This document shows, piece after piece, positions 16,682 through 24,883 of a DNA stretch of 64,000 bases. A program made the translations under genes and the position numbers. Each line of letters starts with the position of its first letter. Positions within the stretch are counted from its first letter, which is position 1. The notes under the pieces are model-generated. The model worked only from the letters and a program-made list of their open reading frames with translations, was not told the DNA's origin and ran no database searches. The stretch is from Paenibacillus chondroitinus NBRC 15376 (GTDB taxonomy: Bacteria > Bacillota > Bacilli > Paenibacillales > NBRC-103111): the NCBI RefSeq assembly GCF_004000765.1, contig NZ_BILW01000007.1:1-64000 (forward strand), written 5' to 3'.

Positions 16682-18479
16682 GAAACTCCTCCTCACTTCC
16701 ATAGCAGGGAAGCCATAGTTCTATGCAGGCTCCGCCCCGATCATTATTCGAAATTTCCATTCGCTGGCGATCCCCGTAATACAGCTGCAAACGCGTAACA
16801 ATATTGCGAAGCGCGTAGCCATGTTTACCCGTCGTCGGTGTAGCCATGGACTGCCGGAGCTTCTCCGGAATAAGTCCATGTCCATTATCTTCTACGGTGA
16901 TATGAAGCCAATCCCCGTCCGTGCGAATTGTGAGTCCAATTTCTCCGCCGGAGGTCAAATCTTTAAATCCATGCAAAATGCTATTCTCAACCAACGGTTG
17001 AATCATAATTTTAGGCACCAAGCAAGACAGCAGCGCTTCCTCAACCTCGATGCGGCATTCGAACAAGTTCTCATACGACCTTTGCTGGATCGCCAAATAT
17101 TGCCGCACATGATCCAATTCGTCGCCAAGCGTGATTACATCCCGGCCTCCGCTCAGGCTTAATTGGAACATTTGAGATAAGGCGAGGATCATTTCATTTA
17201 CGTCATCATTCTGCCCTAAGACCGATTTGCAATAAATCGTATTGAGAGTGTTATAGAAAAAATGCGGGTCCATCTGGGCCGATAACGCCTTGATTTCCGC
17301 CTTTCTTTTCTCGCGTTCACGGTTTTTGACATCCTCAATCAACTGCTTGATCTCGTCGAGCATCCGGTTAAAGCGGAACCCAACCTGAGACACCTCGTCC
17401 TTATATACGCTTTCAAAACGAACGGTCAAATCATTGTCCTCCACCTTTTTCATCAGCTTTTGCAGCCTGAACAAAGGTTTCAACAGCAGTTGGGTTAGAT
17501 TGTTCGCGATAAATAACGAAACCAGAATGAAACCGAGAATCGCATATGTCGTCGCTTTCTTAATATTGGTCAACTTCGCCAGCAGATCATCCTTCGCCTG
17601 GATTGAGACCATCATCCAATCGTCTTTCACATCAAGACGTGAATAGTTCACTAAGAAATCCTTGTTATCATGGCTATAGAAAAAAGAGCCTTTCATCTCA
17701 TCGCTGAACTGCGCCATGAAGGCAGGATCGCGATTAAAGCTCTCTTCCCCCGTTTGATCCCCGAAAATAACGGACTCGCCGGCAGCGTCAATAAATGCGT
17801 ATCTTTTGTTCGTTTTGGACAAATTGGCCATATACAGATCACGCAGCGCCTCTTCCTTCACATTAACAACCACATACACATTGGTCGGCTCATAGCCCAA
17901 AAAGGAATATTCACTTACGCCCTCTACAACGAGCGAAATCACCCTTTGATTCCCTGTAAAAAACGGATCGATATGCCCTTTGCTCCAGAAACCCCGCTTC
18001 AACTTCTGAAAATGCTCGTACATCTCAGACTGATAAAAGGAATTAGCCGTATTCCGCACGCTGGAGGTCGGGTAAAAATCACCTGTCGGTGTAGCAATCA
18101 GGATGCTATCGATCATTGAATCATTAAATTTAACTTGGGAAAAAACGTACTGTAACGCGGTCAGCGACTTATAGTAGCTGCTGGTGTCCCCATTTTGAAC
18201 ATCCTTCATCAGCTGCTTAAAGGCATCGTTGAACATCAGCGCTCGGATGGCGATTCCGATATTTTTCAACCTTTCATTCACGATTTGCGACGATTGATTT
18301 ACCGTATCTTGACTGGATTGAAGCGTGCTCTGCTGAATCTCTTTCGATGCGATTAAGTATGCGATGCTTCCGGTTGCCATCAGCCCCAGCGTAATCAGCA
18401 TGACGAACGTCAACCAAATTCTTTGCTTCAAAGAAATCGAATGAAATAGGCGTGGAAACAGCGACCACAATGTATTCAT
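16665..18479 (-). CDS. Sensor histidine kinase (YesM family)
   Basis: A 604-residue membrane kinase: helix one around residues 20-42, an extracellular sensor domain of ~250 residues, helix two near 295-318 and a HAMP linker. The HisKA_YesM region has phospho-acceptor His406 in MDPHFFYNTLNTIY and is followed by an HATPase domain (N box VENSILHGF, G box DNGHGL). It is the first gene of the locus. Its promoter has TATAAT at 18530-18535 with a weak -35, and the conserved motif at 18578-18596 suggests autoactivation. It probably senses the binding protein loaded with oligosaccharide, or the sugar itself. Confidence 0.93.
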   Translation of the reverse strand: MNTLWSLFPRLFHSISLKQRIWLTFVMLITLGLMATGSIAYLIASKEIQQSTLQSSQDTVNQSSQIVNERLKNIGIAIRALMFNDAFKQLMKDVQNGDTSSYYKSLTALQYVFSQVKFNDSMIDSILIATPTGDFYPTSSVRNTANSFYQSEMYEHFQKLKRGFWSKGHIDPFFTGNQRVISLVVEGVSEYSFLGYEPTNVYVVVNVKEEALRDLYMANLSKTNKRYAFIDAAGESVIFGDQTGEESFNRDPAFMAQFSDEMKGSFFYSHDNKDFLVNYSRLDVKDDWMMVSIQAKDDLLAKLTNIKKATTYAILGFILVSLFIANNLTQLLLKPLFRLQKLMKKVEDNDLTVRFESVYKDEVSQVGFRFNRMLDEIKQLIEDVKNREREKRKAEIKALSAQMDPHFFYNTLNTIYCKSVLGQNDDVNEMILALSQMFQLSLSGGRDVITLGDELDHVRQYLAIQQRSYENLFECRIEVEEALLSCLVPKIMIQPLVENSILHGFKDLTSGGEIGLTIRTDGDWLHITVEDNGHGLIPEKLRQSMATPTTGKHGYALRNIVTRLQLYYGDRQRMEISNNDRGGACIELWLPCYGSEEEFHESTG

Positions 18480-18529
18480 AGGCGGCTCAGCACCTTTCCT
18501 GTTGCGTGAATGTAGACTCTACCTATTTT

Positions 18530-18596
18530 ATTATAGTGCAGGATGACATTGTTCGACATGTGTAAAATTGCAGATGTAGGGCAGCTTTTTCTATAT
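18530..18596 (-). promoter_or_regulatory. Kinase-gene promoter with shared 19-bp motif
   Basis: Minus-strand -10 TATAAT (18530-18535) has no clear -35. About 50 bp upstream lies AGGGCAGCTTTTTCTATAT (plus strand, 18578-18596), matching the site before the binding-protein gene. The spacing to the -10 agrees within 3 bp between the two promoters. Confidence 0.6.
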
Positions 18597-18602
18597 CCAT
18601 AC

Positions 18603-18641
18603 GAAAAAGCCCCGCTCGCTGTTAATCGAGGAGGGCTTAAC
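18603..18641 (-). terminator. Terminator downstream of LuxR-type remnant and SGNH hydrolase
   Basis: Minus-strand AAGCCCTCCTCG pairs with CGAGCGGGGCTT, followed by TTTTT. It begins within a few bases of the stop of the gene remnant at 18643-18708. It was probably that lost gene's terminator and may now end the SGNH hydrolase transcript. Confidence 0.75.
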
Positions 18642-18642
18642 G

Positions 18643-18708
18643 TTACATCGCGCCTTTGCGGCCGCTGATCAGCTTCTGTACCGCTTGTGTGCGGTTTCTT
18701 ACCTCTAG
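18643..18708 (-). pseudogene. C-terminal remnant of a LuxR/MalT-type regulator
   Basis: Reading the minus strand gives a 21-codon tail LEVRNRTQAVQKLISGRKGA plus Met and a stop. An in-frame stop (709-711 of the 18-kb line, i.e. 18709-18711) immediately precedes it. The core resembles the end of LuxR/MalT helix-turn-helix domains (KLxVxNRTQAVxKA). No start or ribosome site is present, and a terminator directly follows. I infer a deletion that removed the rest of a regulator gene. Confidence 0.5.
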
Positions 18709-18731
18709 CTATTCACCGAGACCATCCGGCG

Positions 18732-19355
18732 CTAAATGCGCTCAAGAAAAGGAATCGCCATAGCGGCAATCCGCTTAAAGCCCTCCTGATTCGGATGCAG
18801 GCGATCACTGCTCAAAAAGCCCAGCGTAAAGCGATTAAAGCCGCTTTCCGCGTACAAATTCAGTACAGGCAGCGCATACTCTACGCCAATGGCCTGAATG
18901 ACCTCGACATAGTCTGCTAAACGATGGCCCTCCGCATTCACGGAATCAATGTCGAATCCGTCTTTATCTCTTTGCAGCGGTGTCCACAGATTGAGGCGGC
19001 ACGCCGGATTTTTGCTTAGAATATCCTCCACTAAGGTGACATAGGCGCCATAAAATGTATGGATATCCCGCTCTTCCTTGCGTCCAATCGGCTTATCAAG
19101 CCGAAAATCATTCGTGCCCGCGAAGATGGTCACACAATCGTACACGGGCTCCATCTGCCTGCCGACATGCACTGTCGCTCCGTAATCACGGTCTCCTCCC
19201 GCTGTGAGCGGGCATCCGCTTTTGCCTTCATTCAGGACGGTGGAAAACCCAAGCGCTGCACTGACCAATGGTTGATAACCACCTGCAGCTGAAATGCTGT
19301 CTCCTAACGTGCACCAGCTTTTCCCCTGCCATTTGGGCTGATCTTTTAATCTCAT
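18732..19355 (-). CDS. SGNH/GDSL-family hydrolase
   Basis: A 207-residue esterase of the SGNH fold, no signal peptide. Block I is CTLGDSIS (nucleophile Ser), block III is FAGTNDF (oxyanion Asn) and block V is SSDRLHPN (catalytic Asp and His). It probably deacetylates imported sugars. The frame opens upstream, but GGAGG is 7 nt before the ATG at 19355. It is the last gene after the second importer's binding protein. The terminator between the two may make its expression only partly linked. Confidence 0.85.
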   Translation of the reverse strand: MRLKDQPKWQGKSWCTLGDSISAAGGYQPLVSAALGFSTVLNEGKSGCPLTAGGDRDYGATVHVGRQMEPVYDCVTIFAGTNDFRLDKPIGRKEERDIHTFYGAYVTLVEDILSKNPACRLNLWTPLQRDKDGFDIDSVNAEGHRLADYVEVIQAIGVEYALPVLNLYAESGFNRFTLGFLSSDRLHPNQEGFKRIAAMAIPFLERI

Positions 19356-19375
19356 TACTTTTCCTCCATGTCTAA

Positions 19376-19421
19376 TAAAAAAGAGAACATGCAGCAAGTA
19401 AATGCATGGCACGTTCTCTTC
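19376..19421 (-). terminator. Terminator after the second sugar-binding protein
   Basis: Minus-strand AAGAGAACGTGC pairs with GCATGTTCTCTT around a long loop containing GCATTTACTTGC, then TTTTTT. It lies 16 bp after the stop at 19437. Confidence 0.8.
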
Positions 19422-19436
19422 TCGTTCAAATTTGAT

Positions 19437-20990
19437 TTATTTTTTTGCAGTTGCGTACCAATCATTTACTTCTTTGTAGCTGGCATCTCCGCCGGACGAT
19501 TTGAATTTGGCTTGGAATGCTTCAATGCCACTGATCGGTTCCGCCCCGAAAATCAGCTTCGTCGTATAGTCTCCCACCATCGTGTTCAATTGTTGGAAGT
19601 TTTTCGAGAACTCAGGCAAATACGGCGCAAGGCCTAATGGATCTTTAACTCTTGTGTTATCCGGTTGAATCGTGTTCATGAAGTTCCAAGCATCGAACAA
19701 ACGCATATCTTTACGTACACGTGCCTGCCAGTAGGTTGGATAGTTTTTATCATCGGTACCCATCAAGAAATTGTTCGCTTGGTTGCGCTCATCCGTAAAA
19801 ATCGGTTGAATTGGCGTATAAGCGCCGTCTTTGAATGTGTAGTGCTTGCCTTCTTGACCAATCGCCATTTCCTTAAACGTTGCCGGCTCCAGCTTCGCAT
19901 TCATCCATTTGATCGCATCTTCCGCATGTTTAGACGCTTTAGGAATGAAGGTAATGCGGTCAAAACCTGTCGCAGCGCTCAAACCGATTTTACCGTCTTT
20001 GCCTTTCAGCGCAGGGATATAATTCGCTTTCGCGTTCGGATTATTTTTCACAAGAGCATCGTTCACCACAGGAACATCAGCCCAGTGAATCATGATCATC
20101 CCCGCTCTACCGCTCGTAAATTTCTCTTTGGCCGTCGCATCTTTGTTGGCAGCAAACTCCTTATCCAGCAGCCCTTGTTTAAAAAGATCGCTCGCAAATG
20201 TCACATAATCTTTGAAAGCAGGGTCCAGAATGCGTGGCGTCAGCTTGCCGTTCACATCGTTCCAGAAAAGCGGCATACCGAAAGCACCAACGATGTTATT
20301 AATGAACATGGCTTCACTTTTAATCGTTAATGGAATGTTTTTATCGCCGTTTCCTCCGGGATCTTTCTCTTTAAACGCTTTCAAAACAGCAACCAACTCA
20401 TCCAATGTTGTCGGTGCTTTCATGCCTACTTTGTCGAGCCAATCCTGTCTTACATACAAACTCTCACCGGCGAAGGAAATCGTTTTGGTAGGAATCGCGT
20501 AAAGTTTACCGTCTACTTTAGCTGCTTCCAGTACGGCCGGATCGACCGAGGCTTTAATGTTCGGTCCGAATTTATCAATGAGAGGTCCTAGGTCTGTCAA
20601 CGCGCCTTTTTTCGCATAATCGGCAAATAATGCTTTGAAGTCCGTCGTCCCTCCTGTTGTAACAGCATCATACGGTTCGCCGGAAGCGATAAGAATGTTT
20701 AGCTTGTCTGCTGCTTTATCCTGAGGGAGCATATCGTATTGCACTTTGTAGCCTGTTTTCTGTTCCAGGAATTTCGCAACCGGGTACGTGTTGTAATCGT
20801 CCTTTTGCCAAATTTGAAGCGATTTCAATTCTGGCTTTGGTCCAGAAGTTGTTGCTGCTGGCGCTGCGCTTGCCGGAGCTGCGCTGCTGCCTGCCGGCGT
20901 ATTGCTTTTGGACGAACAAGCAACAAGTGAAGTAACCGATAAGCTTGCTGCAAGTGTTAGAAGCATGACTTTATTGTGTCTTTTTAACAT
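19437..20990 (-). CDS. Carbohydrate ABC transporter substrate-binding lipoprotein (LplA type)
   Basis: A 517-residue extracellular solute-binding lipoprotein. The signal peptide ends in SLVAC with Cys25, followed by an Ala/Ser/Pro-rich linker and a large binding domain beginning LKSLQIWQKDDYNTYPVAKF. Size and the adjacent LplB/LplC-type permeases place it in the LplA-like group used for oligosaccharides or glycosides. GGGAGG lies 7 nt before the ATG at 20990; a TTG two codons upstream is less likely. Confidence 0.92.
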   Translation of the reverse strand: MLKRHNKVMLLTLAASLSVTSLVACSSKSNTPAGSSAAPASAAPAATTSGPKPELKSLQIWQKDDYNTYPVAKFLEQKTGYKVQYDMLPQDKAADKLNILIASGEPYDAVTTGGTTDFKALFADYAKKGALTDLGPLIDKFGPNIKASVDPAVLEAAKVDGKLYAIPTKTISFAGESLYVRQDWLDKVGMKAPTTLDELVAVLKAFKEKDPGGNGDKNIPLTIKSEAMFINNIVGAFGMPLFWNDVNGKLTPRILDPAFKDYVTFASDLFKQGLLDKEFAANKDATAKEKFTSGRAGMIMIHWADVPVVNDALVKNNPNAKANYIPALKGKDGKIGLSAATGFDRITFIPKASKHAEDAIKWMNAKLEPATFKEMAIGQEGKHYTFKDGAYTPIQPIFTDERNQANNFLMGTDDKNYPTYWQARVRKDMRLFDAWNFMNTIQPDNTRVKDPLGLAPYLPEFSKNFQQLNTMVGDYTTKLIFGAEPISGIEAFQAKFKSSGGDASYKEVNDWYATAKK

Positions 20991-21066
20991 GTGCAAACCT
21001 CCCTAGTAATTGTATATACTATATCATTAAACCCTCGACGCTAACATCAAGGGCATTAATGCTCAT

Positions 21067-21942
21067 TCACCCTTTGACAGAGCCGATCAGAACGCCTTTG
21101 ACAAAATGTTTTTGCAAATACGGGTACACTAACAACATCGGAATAATGGATGCGATAACCGTTGCCGCACGAATGCCTTCCGGTGAAACGTTCATCATAT
21201 CGTCTACGCTTTTGTTCATGGCACTGGAGCTGTCGGCATCCATCACAATATCCCGCAAGTACAGCTGCAAGGGCTTCAAACCTGCGTCATTGATGTAAAG
21301 CATCGGATGGAAATAATCATTCCAAAAGTACACCGCATAGAAAAGCGCGATGGTCGCAATAACAGGAACGCTTAACGGAATAATGATTCTGAACAGAATC
21401 GTAAAGTTGCGGGCGCCGTCCATTTTAGCCGATTCTTCCAAAGCTTCCGGCAAGGATTCGTAATAACTTTTAATGACCAGCATGTTAAAAACACTAATCA
21501 GGGCTGGCAGCATGATGGACCACAGGTTATTAATCAAATGAAGCTGCTTCATCAACAAGTAGTTCGGTATGATACCACCATTAAACATCATCGTGAAAAT
21601 GAACAGCAGCATGATGAAGGAAATGCCGGGTAGATGCCTTTTGGACAAGGGGTAAGCGGTTAATGCGGTGATCAGAATCGCCAGAAACGTGCCCACCACC
21701 GTAATGAGCAGCGAAATCCCAATTGAATGTAAAAACTGGCTGGAAGAAACGACGTATTTCATGGTATCCAGCTGAAAGCCGATCGGAATGATCCCCACTT
21801 TACCGGAAACTACGGCTGATTCATCACTAATGGCTTTGGATAAAATATTTGCTAACGGCAGCAAAGTCGCTAAACCGCAGATAATTAACACAAGATAAAT
21901 GAAGAAGTCCAGTGATCTATCGCCAATCGTTTTTTTATGCAT
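21067..21942 (-). CDS. Carbohydrate ABC transporter permease (LplC/YtcP type)
   Basis: Six-helix permease with the EAA loop LEESAKMDGARNFTILFRIIIP and the MMFNGGIIPNYLL segment typical of LplC/YtcP proteins, 291 aa. AGGAGGCG lies 11 nt before the ATG. It starts 15 bp after the LplB-type permease and precedes the binding-protein gene. As in the first locus, no ATPase is encoded. Confidence 0.93.
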   Translation of the reverse strand: MHKKTIGDRSLDFFIYLVLIICGLATLLPLANILSKAISDESAVVSGKVGIIPIGFQLDTMKYVVSSSQFLHSIGISLLITVVGTFLAILITALTAYPLSKRHLPGISFIMLLFIFTMMFNGGIIPNYLLMKQLHLINNLWSIMLPALISVFNMLVIKSYYESLPEALEESAKMDGARNFTILFRIIIPLSVPVIATIALFYAVYFWNDYFHPMLYINDAGLKPLQLYLRDIVMDADSSSAMNKSVDDMMNVSPEGIRAATVIASIIPMLLVYPYLQKHFVKGVLIGSVKG

Positions 21943-21957
21943 GACTGTTTTCGCCTC

Positions 21958-22923
21958 CTACCAGATGCTGCGCTTAATTAACTTTTTGCTCAGTTCGTTG
22001 CCGGCTACGATCAAGATAAACCCGACAACAGAGTTGAACAACCCGACCGCTGTACTGAAGCTGTAGTCCTGCTGGCCAAGACCTTGCCGGTACACGAAGG
22101 TGCCGATGACATCGCCGGATGCATAAACGACGGAATTGTACATCGTCAAAATTTGCTCCGTCCCCGCCTCAAGCAAGTACCCCAAGCGTAAAATCAAGAT
22201 CAAAATGATCGTCGGCAAAATGCCGGGCAGCGTAATGTAAAGCATTTGTCGAATACGTCCCGCACCATCGATGGAAGCTGCTTCATACTGTTCTTGCTCG
22301 ATTCCTGCGATAGCAGCGATAAAGATGATGGCGTTCCATCCGGATTCCTTCCAGCCTGCTGTAAATACAACGACACTACGGAAAAACTGGTTGTCCAGGA
22401 AAAACGAGATTGGTTCGCCCCCGAACCATTGGATGACATTGTTCACCAGACCGCCTGTCGGTGATAGAATGTTAATGAACAAACCCGAGATGATGACCCA
22501 CGATAAGAAATGCGGGAGGAAAATGATCGTTTGAATCGTCTTTTTGAAAAAGACTTTGCGCACCTCATTTAGGAAAAGCGCAATGATGATCGGGATTGGA
22601 AACAGCAGCACAATCTTATACAAGCTGATCAGCAGCGTGTTGATGAACACCTGATAAAACTCTTCCGAATGAATCAGCTTCTCGAATTGATCCAGCCCTA
22701 CCCATTTGCTCCCGCTAAATCCGTCGAAAATATTGAAATCCTGAAATGCAATCACAATGCCGTACATCGGCGCATATTTGAACAGCAGCAAAAATATCAA
22801 TCCAGGCACAAGCAACAAGTACATATCATAATTGCTCAGCATCAGCTTCAGACGGCCACTACCTTTGGTCATTGGCTTGGCGTGAGCTGTTTGCAGCTCG
22901 ATTTCCGCTCGTGTTGTACGCAT
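21958..22923 (-). CDS. Carbohydrate ABC transporter permease (LplB type)
   Basis: A 321-residue permease: a ~30-residue hydrophilic N-terminus, then six helices. LVPGLIFLLLFKYAPMYGIVIAFQD and the EAA loop YEAASIDGAGRIRQMLYITLP are classic for LplB/YtcP-associated permeases. GGAGGTGAG lies 7 nt before the ATG at 22923. It is the first gene of the transport unit, with its own -10 TATAAT at 22955-22960 just downstream of the kinase gene's terminator. Confidence 0.93.
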   Translation of the reverse strand: MRTTRAEIELQTAHAKPMTKGSGRLKLMLSNYDMYLLLVPGLIFLLLFKYAPMYGIVIAFQDFNIFDGFSGSKWVGLDQFEKLIHSEEFYQVFINTLLISLYKIVLLFPIPIIIALFLNEVRKVFFKKTIQTIIFLPHFLSWVIISGLFINILSPTGGLVNNVIQWFGGEPISFFLDNQFFRSVVVFTAGWKESGWNAIIFIAAIAGIEQEQYEAASIDGAGRIRQMLYITLPGILPTIILILILRLGYLLEAGTEQILTMYNSVVYASGDVIGTFVYRQGLGQQDYSFSTAVGLFNSVVGFILIVAGNELSKKLIKRSIW

Positions 22924-22954
22924 GAATGGCTCACCTCCGTGTTCTTATAGGACA

Positions 22955-22983
22955 ATTATATCGGTGGGCACAAATGAAATGTA
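22955..22983 (-). promoter_or_regulatory. Candidate promoter of the second transport unit
   Basis: Minus-strand -10 TATAAT (22955-22960). The -35 at the expected distance (TACATT) is weak, consistent with dependence on the YesN-type activator encoded at 24884-26500. Confidence 0.45.
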
Positions 22984-23027
22984 GATGGTAATATTTCTGT
23001 TTCTGGTGCAATCTTATGGTTTTAATA

Positions 23028-23053
23028 CAAAAAAGCCGCCCCTAAGAGGCGAC
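23028..23053 (-). terminator. Terminator overlapping the kinase stop codon
   Basis: Minus-strand GTCGCCTCTTAGGGGCGGC hairpin (23035-23053) followed by seven T. The kinase stop TAG (23042-23044) lies inside the hairpin, so the end of the gene also encodes its terminator. It separates the regulatory pair from the transport genes. Confidence 0.8.
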
Positions 23054-24868
23054 TTCTTTATAAGCAATACGCGCCGTAACGGTCGTTCCCTCCCCCAGCG
23101 TGGAGTGAATGGACAGCCCGTAGTGATCACCGGCGAACAGTTTGATCCTTTCGTTGACGTTATACAGTCCGTATGAGCTCCCGGAACCGTCCGATTTCAT
23201 CGAAGGACGAGGCTGCGTCAGCAGACTCTGCACGAGCTCCTCATCCATGCCGATGCCATCGTCCGTGACGGTAAGGAGCAGGACCCCGTCCTCTTTCCTA
23301 GCGCCAATGAGGATGGTGCCAGTCTTGCCCTTGGATCTGCGAATTCCGTGCAGGAGCGCGTTCTCGACAATAGGCTGCAGCGTCAGCTTCGGCATCTCCA
23401 AGTCGTCGAGCCCCACTTCGATGTCGAAGCGCACCTCGAAGCTCTTCGGGAACCGGCTCTGCTGGATTTCCAAATACACTTTAGCCAGATTAAGTTCATC
23501 GGTCACGCTGACCAGGTCCCTGCCTTTATTGAGGCTAAGCCTGAAATATTTGGCCAAGCCATTAATCATATTTGAAATCTCCGGCGCATTATGACCAATG
23601 GCGATCCAATTAATTGTATCCAGCGTGTTGTACAAGAAATGCGGATTAATTTGCGCCTGCAAGGCTCGAAGCTGGGCCTCCCGCTCCTGCACTTTGGATT
23701 GATAGGTCTCCTCCATCAAACCATGAACCCGGTGGATGAGATGATCCACACTATTTTCAAGCAACTTAAAGTCGCCTCCCGCATTAAATGTACGATCATC
23801 CAAACTTTCAATGCCGCCTCGTTTAATCGTCCGGATCACCGTTTGAATGCGCCGGTTCATGTTGCGAACAATCATCGCCAGAAGGATAAACACGAGCAGA
23901 AGAAACAAAATCGTTACTGTCGAGATCGTCGCTACGCCAGAAAATTGGTTCAATGCAACAGCTCGCGAGCTGATCTCCGATTGCGGCACTTCAGCAACGA
24001 GCTTCCACCCTGTAGAGGCCACCTTTGTATAAATCGCAAAACGCGGATTTTTATCATCAAGCAGACGCACGACGCCTTCATCATGAAGGGAAATCGTGCT
24101 CAACGGCTCGCCTTCCATCATTTTTTTACCAAGCAATGACTTATCCTGATTCGAGATCATCTGGCCATCGTCCGCAATCAAATAAATATTGCCATCTTTG
24201 GTTAACTTAATTTTATTCAAAATGTCGGTTATCGTTTTTTCCGCCACATCGATCAGCAGCACACCGGAAATTTGGTCGTACTCGTGCAAATCCCGAAGCA
24301 TACGGGCAGCGGAGAAAATATAGACCGGCCCTTGATCGATATAGGATTCCAAATAAGCGCCCGACCACACGATTGCGCCTCCTGAATTCATCACCTTTTC
24401 ATACCAAGGCCAGTTCTTCAGACTCTCCTGTGTAAAAAAGTTAACCCGCTCGCCCGTAAACATGCGATCCCCATTGACGAACAAACGAACTCGAAACACA
24501 TTGGTATTCGTCTCTGCGCTATCGACCAAAATACGCAGCTCTTTCAAGGATTCCAGCTGCTGATCGATCGTGGCTTTACGATTCAAATATTCCGCCAGCT
24601 TCGGATTCATAAACAACGTATTGGACGTATCCCGGACCGAATCGAATTGAAAATCCAAGTTGATGCTCGCTTGCTTAAGCGTTTGCAGCATCGTATTCGT
24701 AACTTCCTCTTCTAGGATGTGCGAGGACCTCTGGGTATGCATGACAAGCAAAACAGCCGCAGGAATGAGGATAAACAGCACATAGCCTAGCAGCCAATAC
24801 TTTGCCGCCATCACACCGTTAGTGAGCAGCAGCACATAATTCCAACCATTAATAAGCAGCCGTTTCAT
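23042..24868 (-). CDS. Sensor histidine kinase (YesM family), second system
   Basis: A 608-residue membrane sensor kinase: first helix around residues 22-42 (YWLLGYVLFILIPAAVLLVM), a large extracellular dCache-like sensor, second helix near 310-335 and a HAMP region. The phospho-acceptor His410 is in INPHFLYNTLDTIN, followed by an HATPase domain (N box VENALLHGI, G box DDGIGM). The ATG at 24868 follows AAGAAGGTG. It lies 15 bp after the YesN-type regulator, the reverse gene order from the first locus. Confidence 0.93.
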   Translation of the reverse strand: MKRLLINGWNYVLLLTNGVMAAKYWLLGYVLFILIPAAVLLVMHTQRSSHILEEEVTNTMLQTLKQASINLDFQFDSVRDTSNTLFMNPKLAEYLNRKATIDQQLESLKELRILVDSAETNTNVFRVRLFVNGDRMFTGERVNFFTQESLKNWPWYEKVMNSGGAIVWSGAYLESYIDQGPVYIFSAARMLRDLHEYDQISGVLLIDVAEKTITDILNKIKLTKDGNIYLIADDGQMISNQDKSLLGKKMMEGEPLSTISLHDEGVVRLLDDKNPRFAIYTKVASTGWKLVAEVPQSEISSRAVALNQFSGVATISTVTILFLLLVFILLAMIVRNMNRRIQTVIRTIKRGGIESLDDRTFNAGGDFKLLENSVDHLIHRVHGLMEETYQSKVQEREAQLRALQAQINPHFLYNTLDTINWIAIGHNAPEISNMINGLAKYFRLSLNKGRDLVSVTDELNLAKVYLEIQQSRFPKSFEVRFDIEVGLDDLEMPKLTLQPIVENALLHGIRRSKGKTGTILIGARKEDGVLLLTVTDDGIGMDEELVQSLLTQPRPSMKSDGSGSSYGLYNVNERIKLFAGDHYGLSIHSTLGEGTTVTARIAYKEVAS

Positions 24869-24883
24869 CGAGTGGCACCTTCT

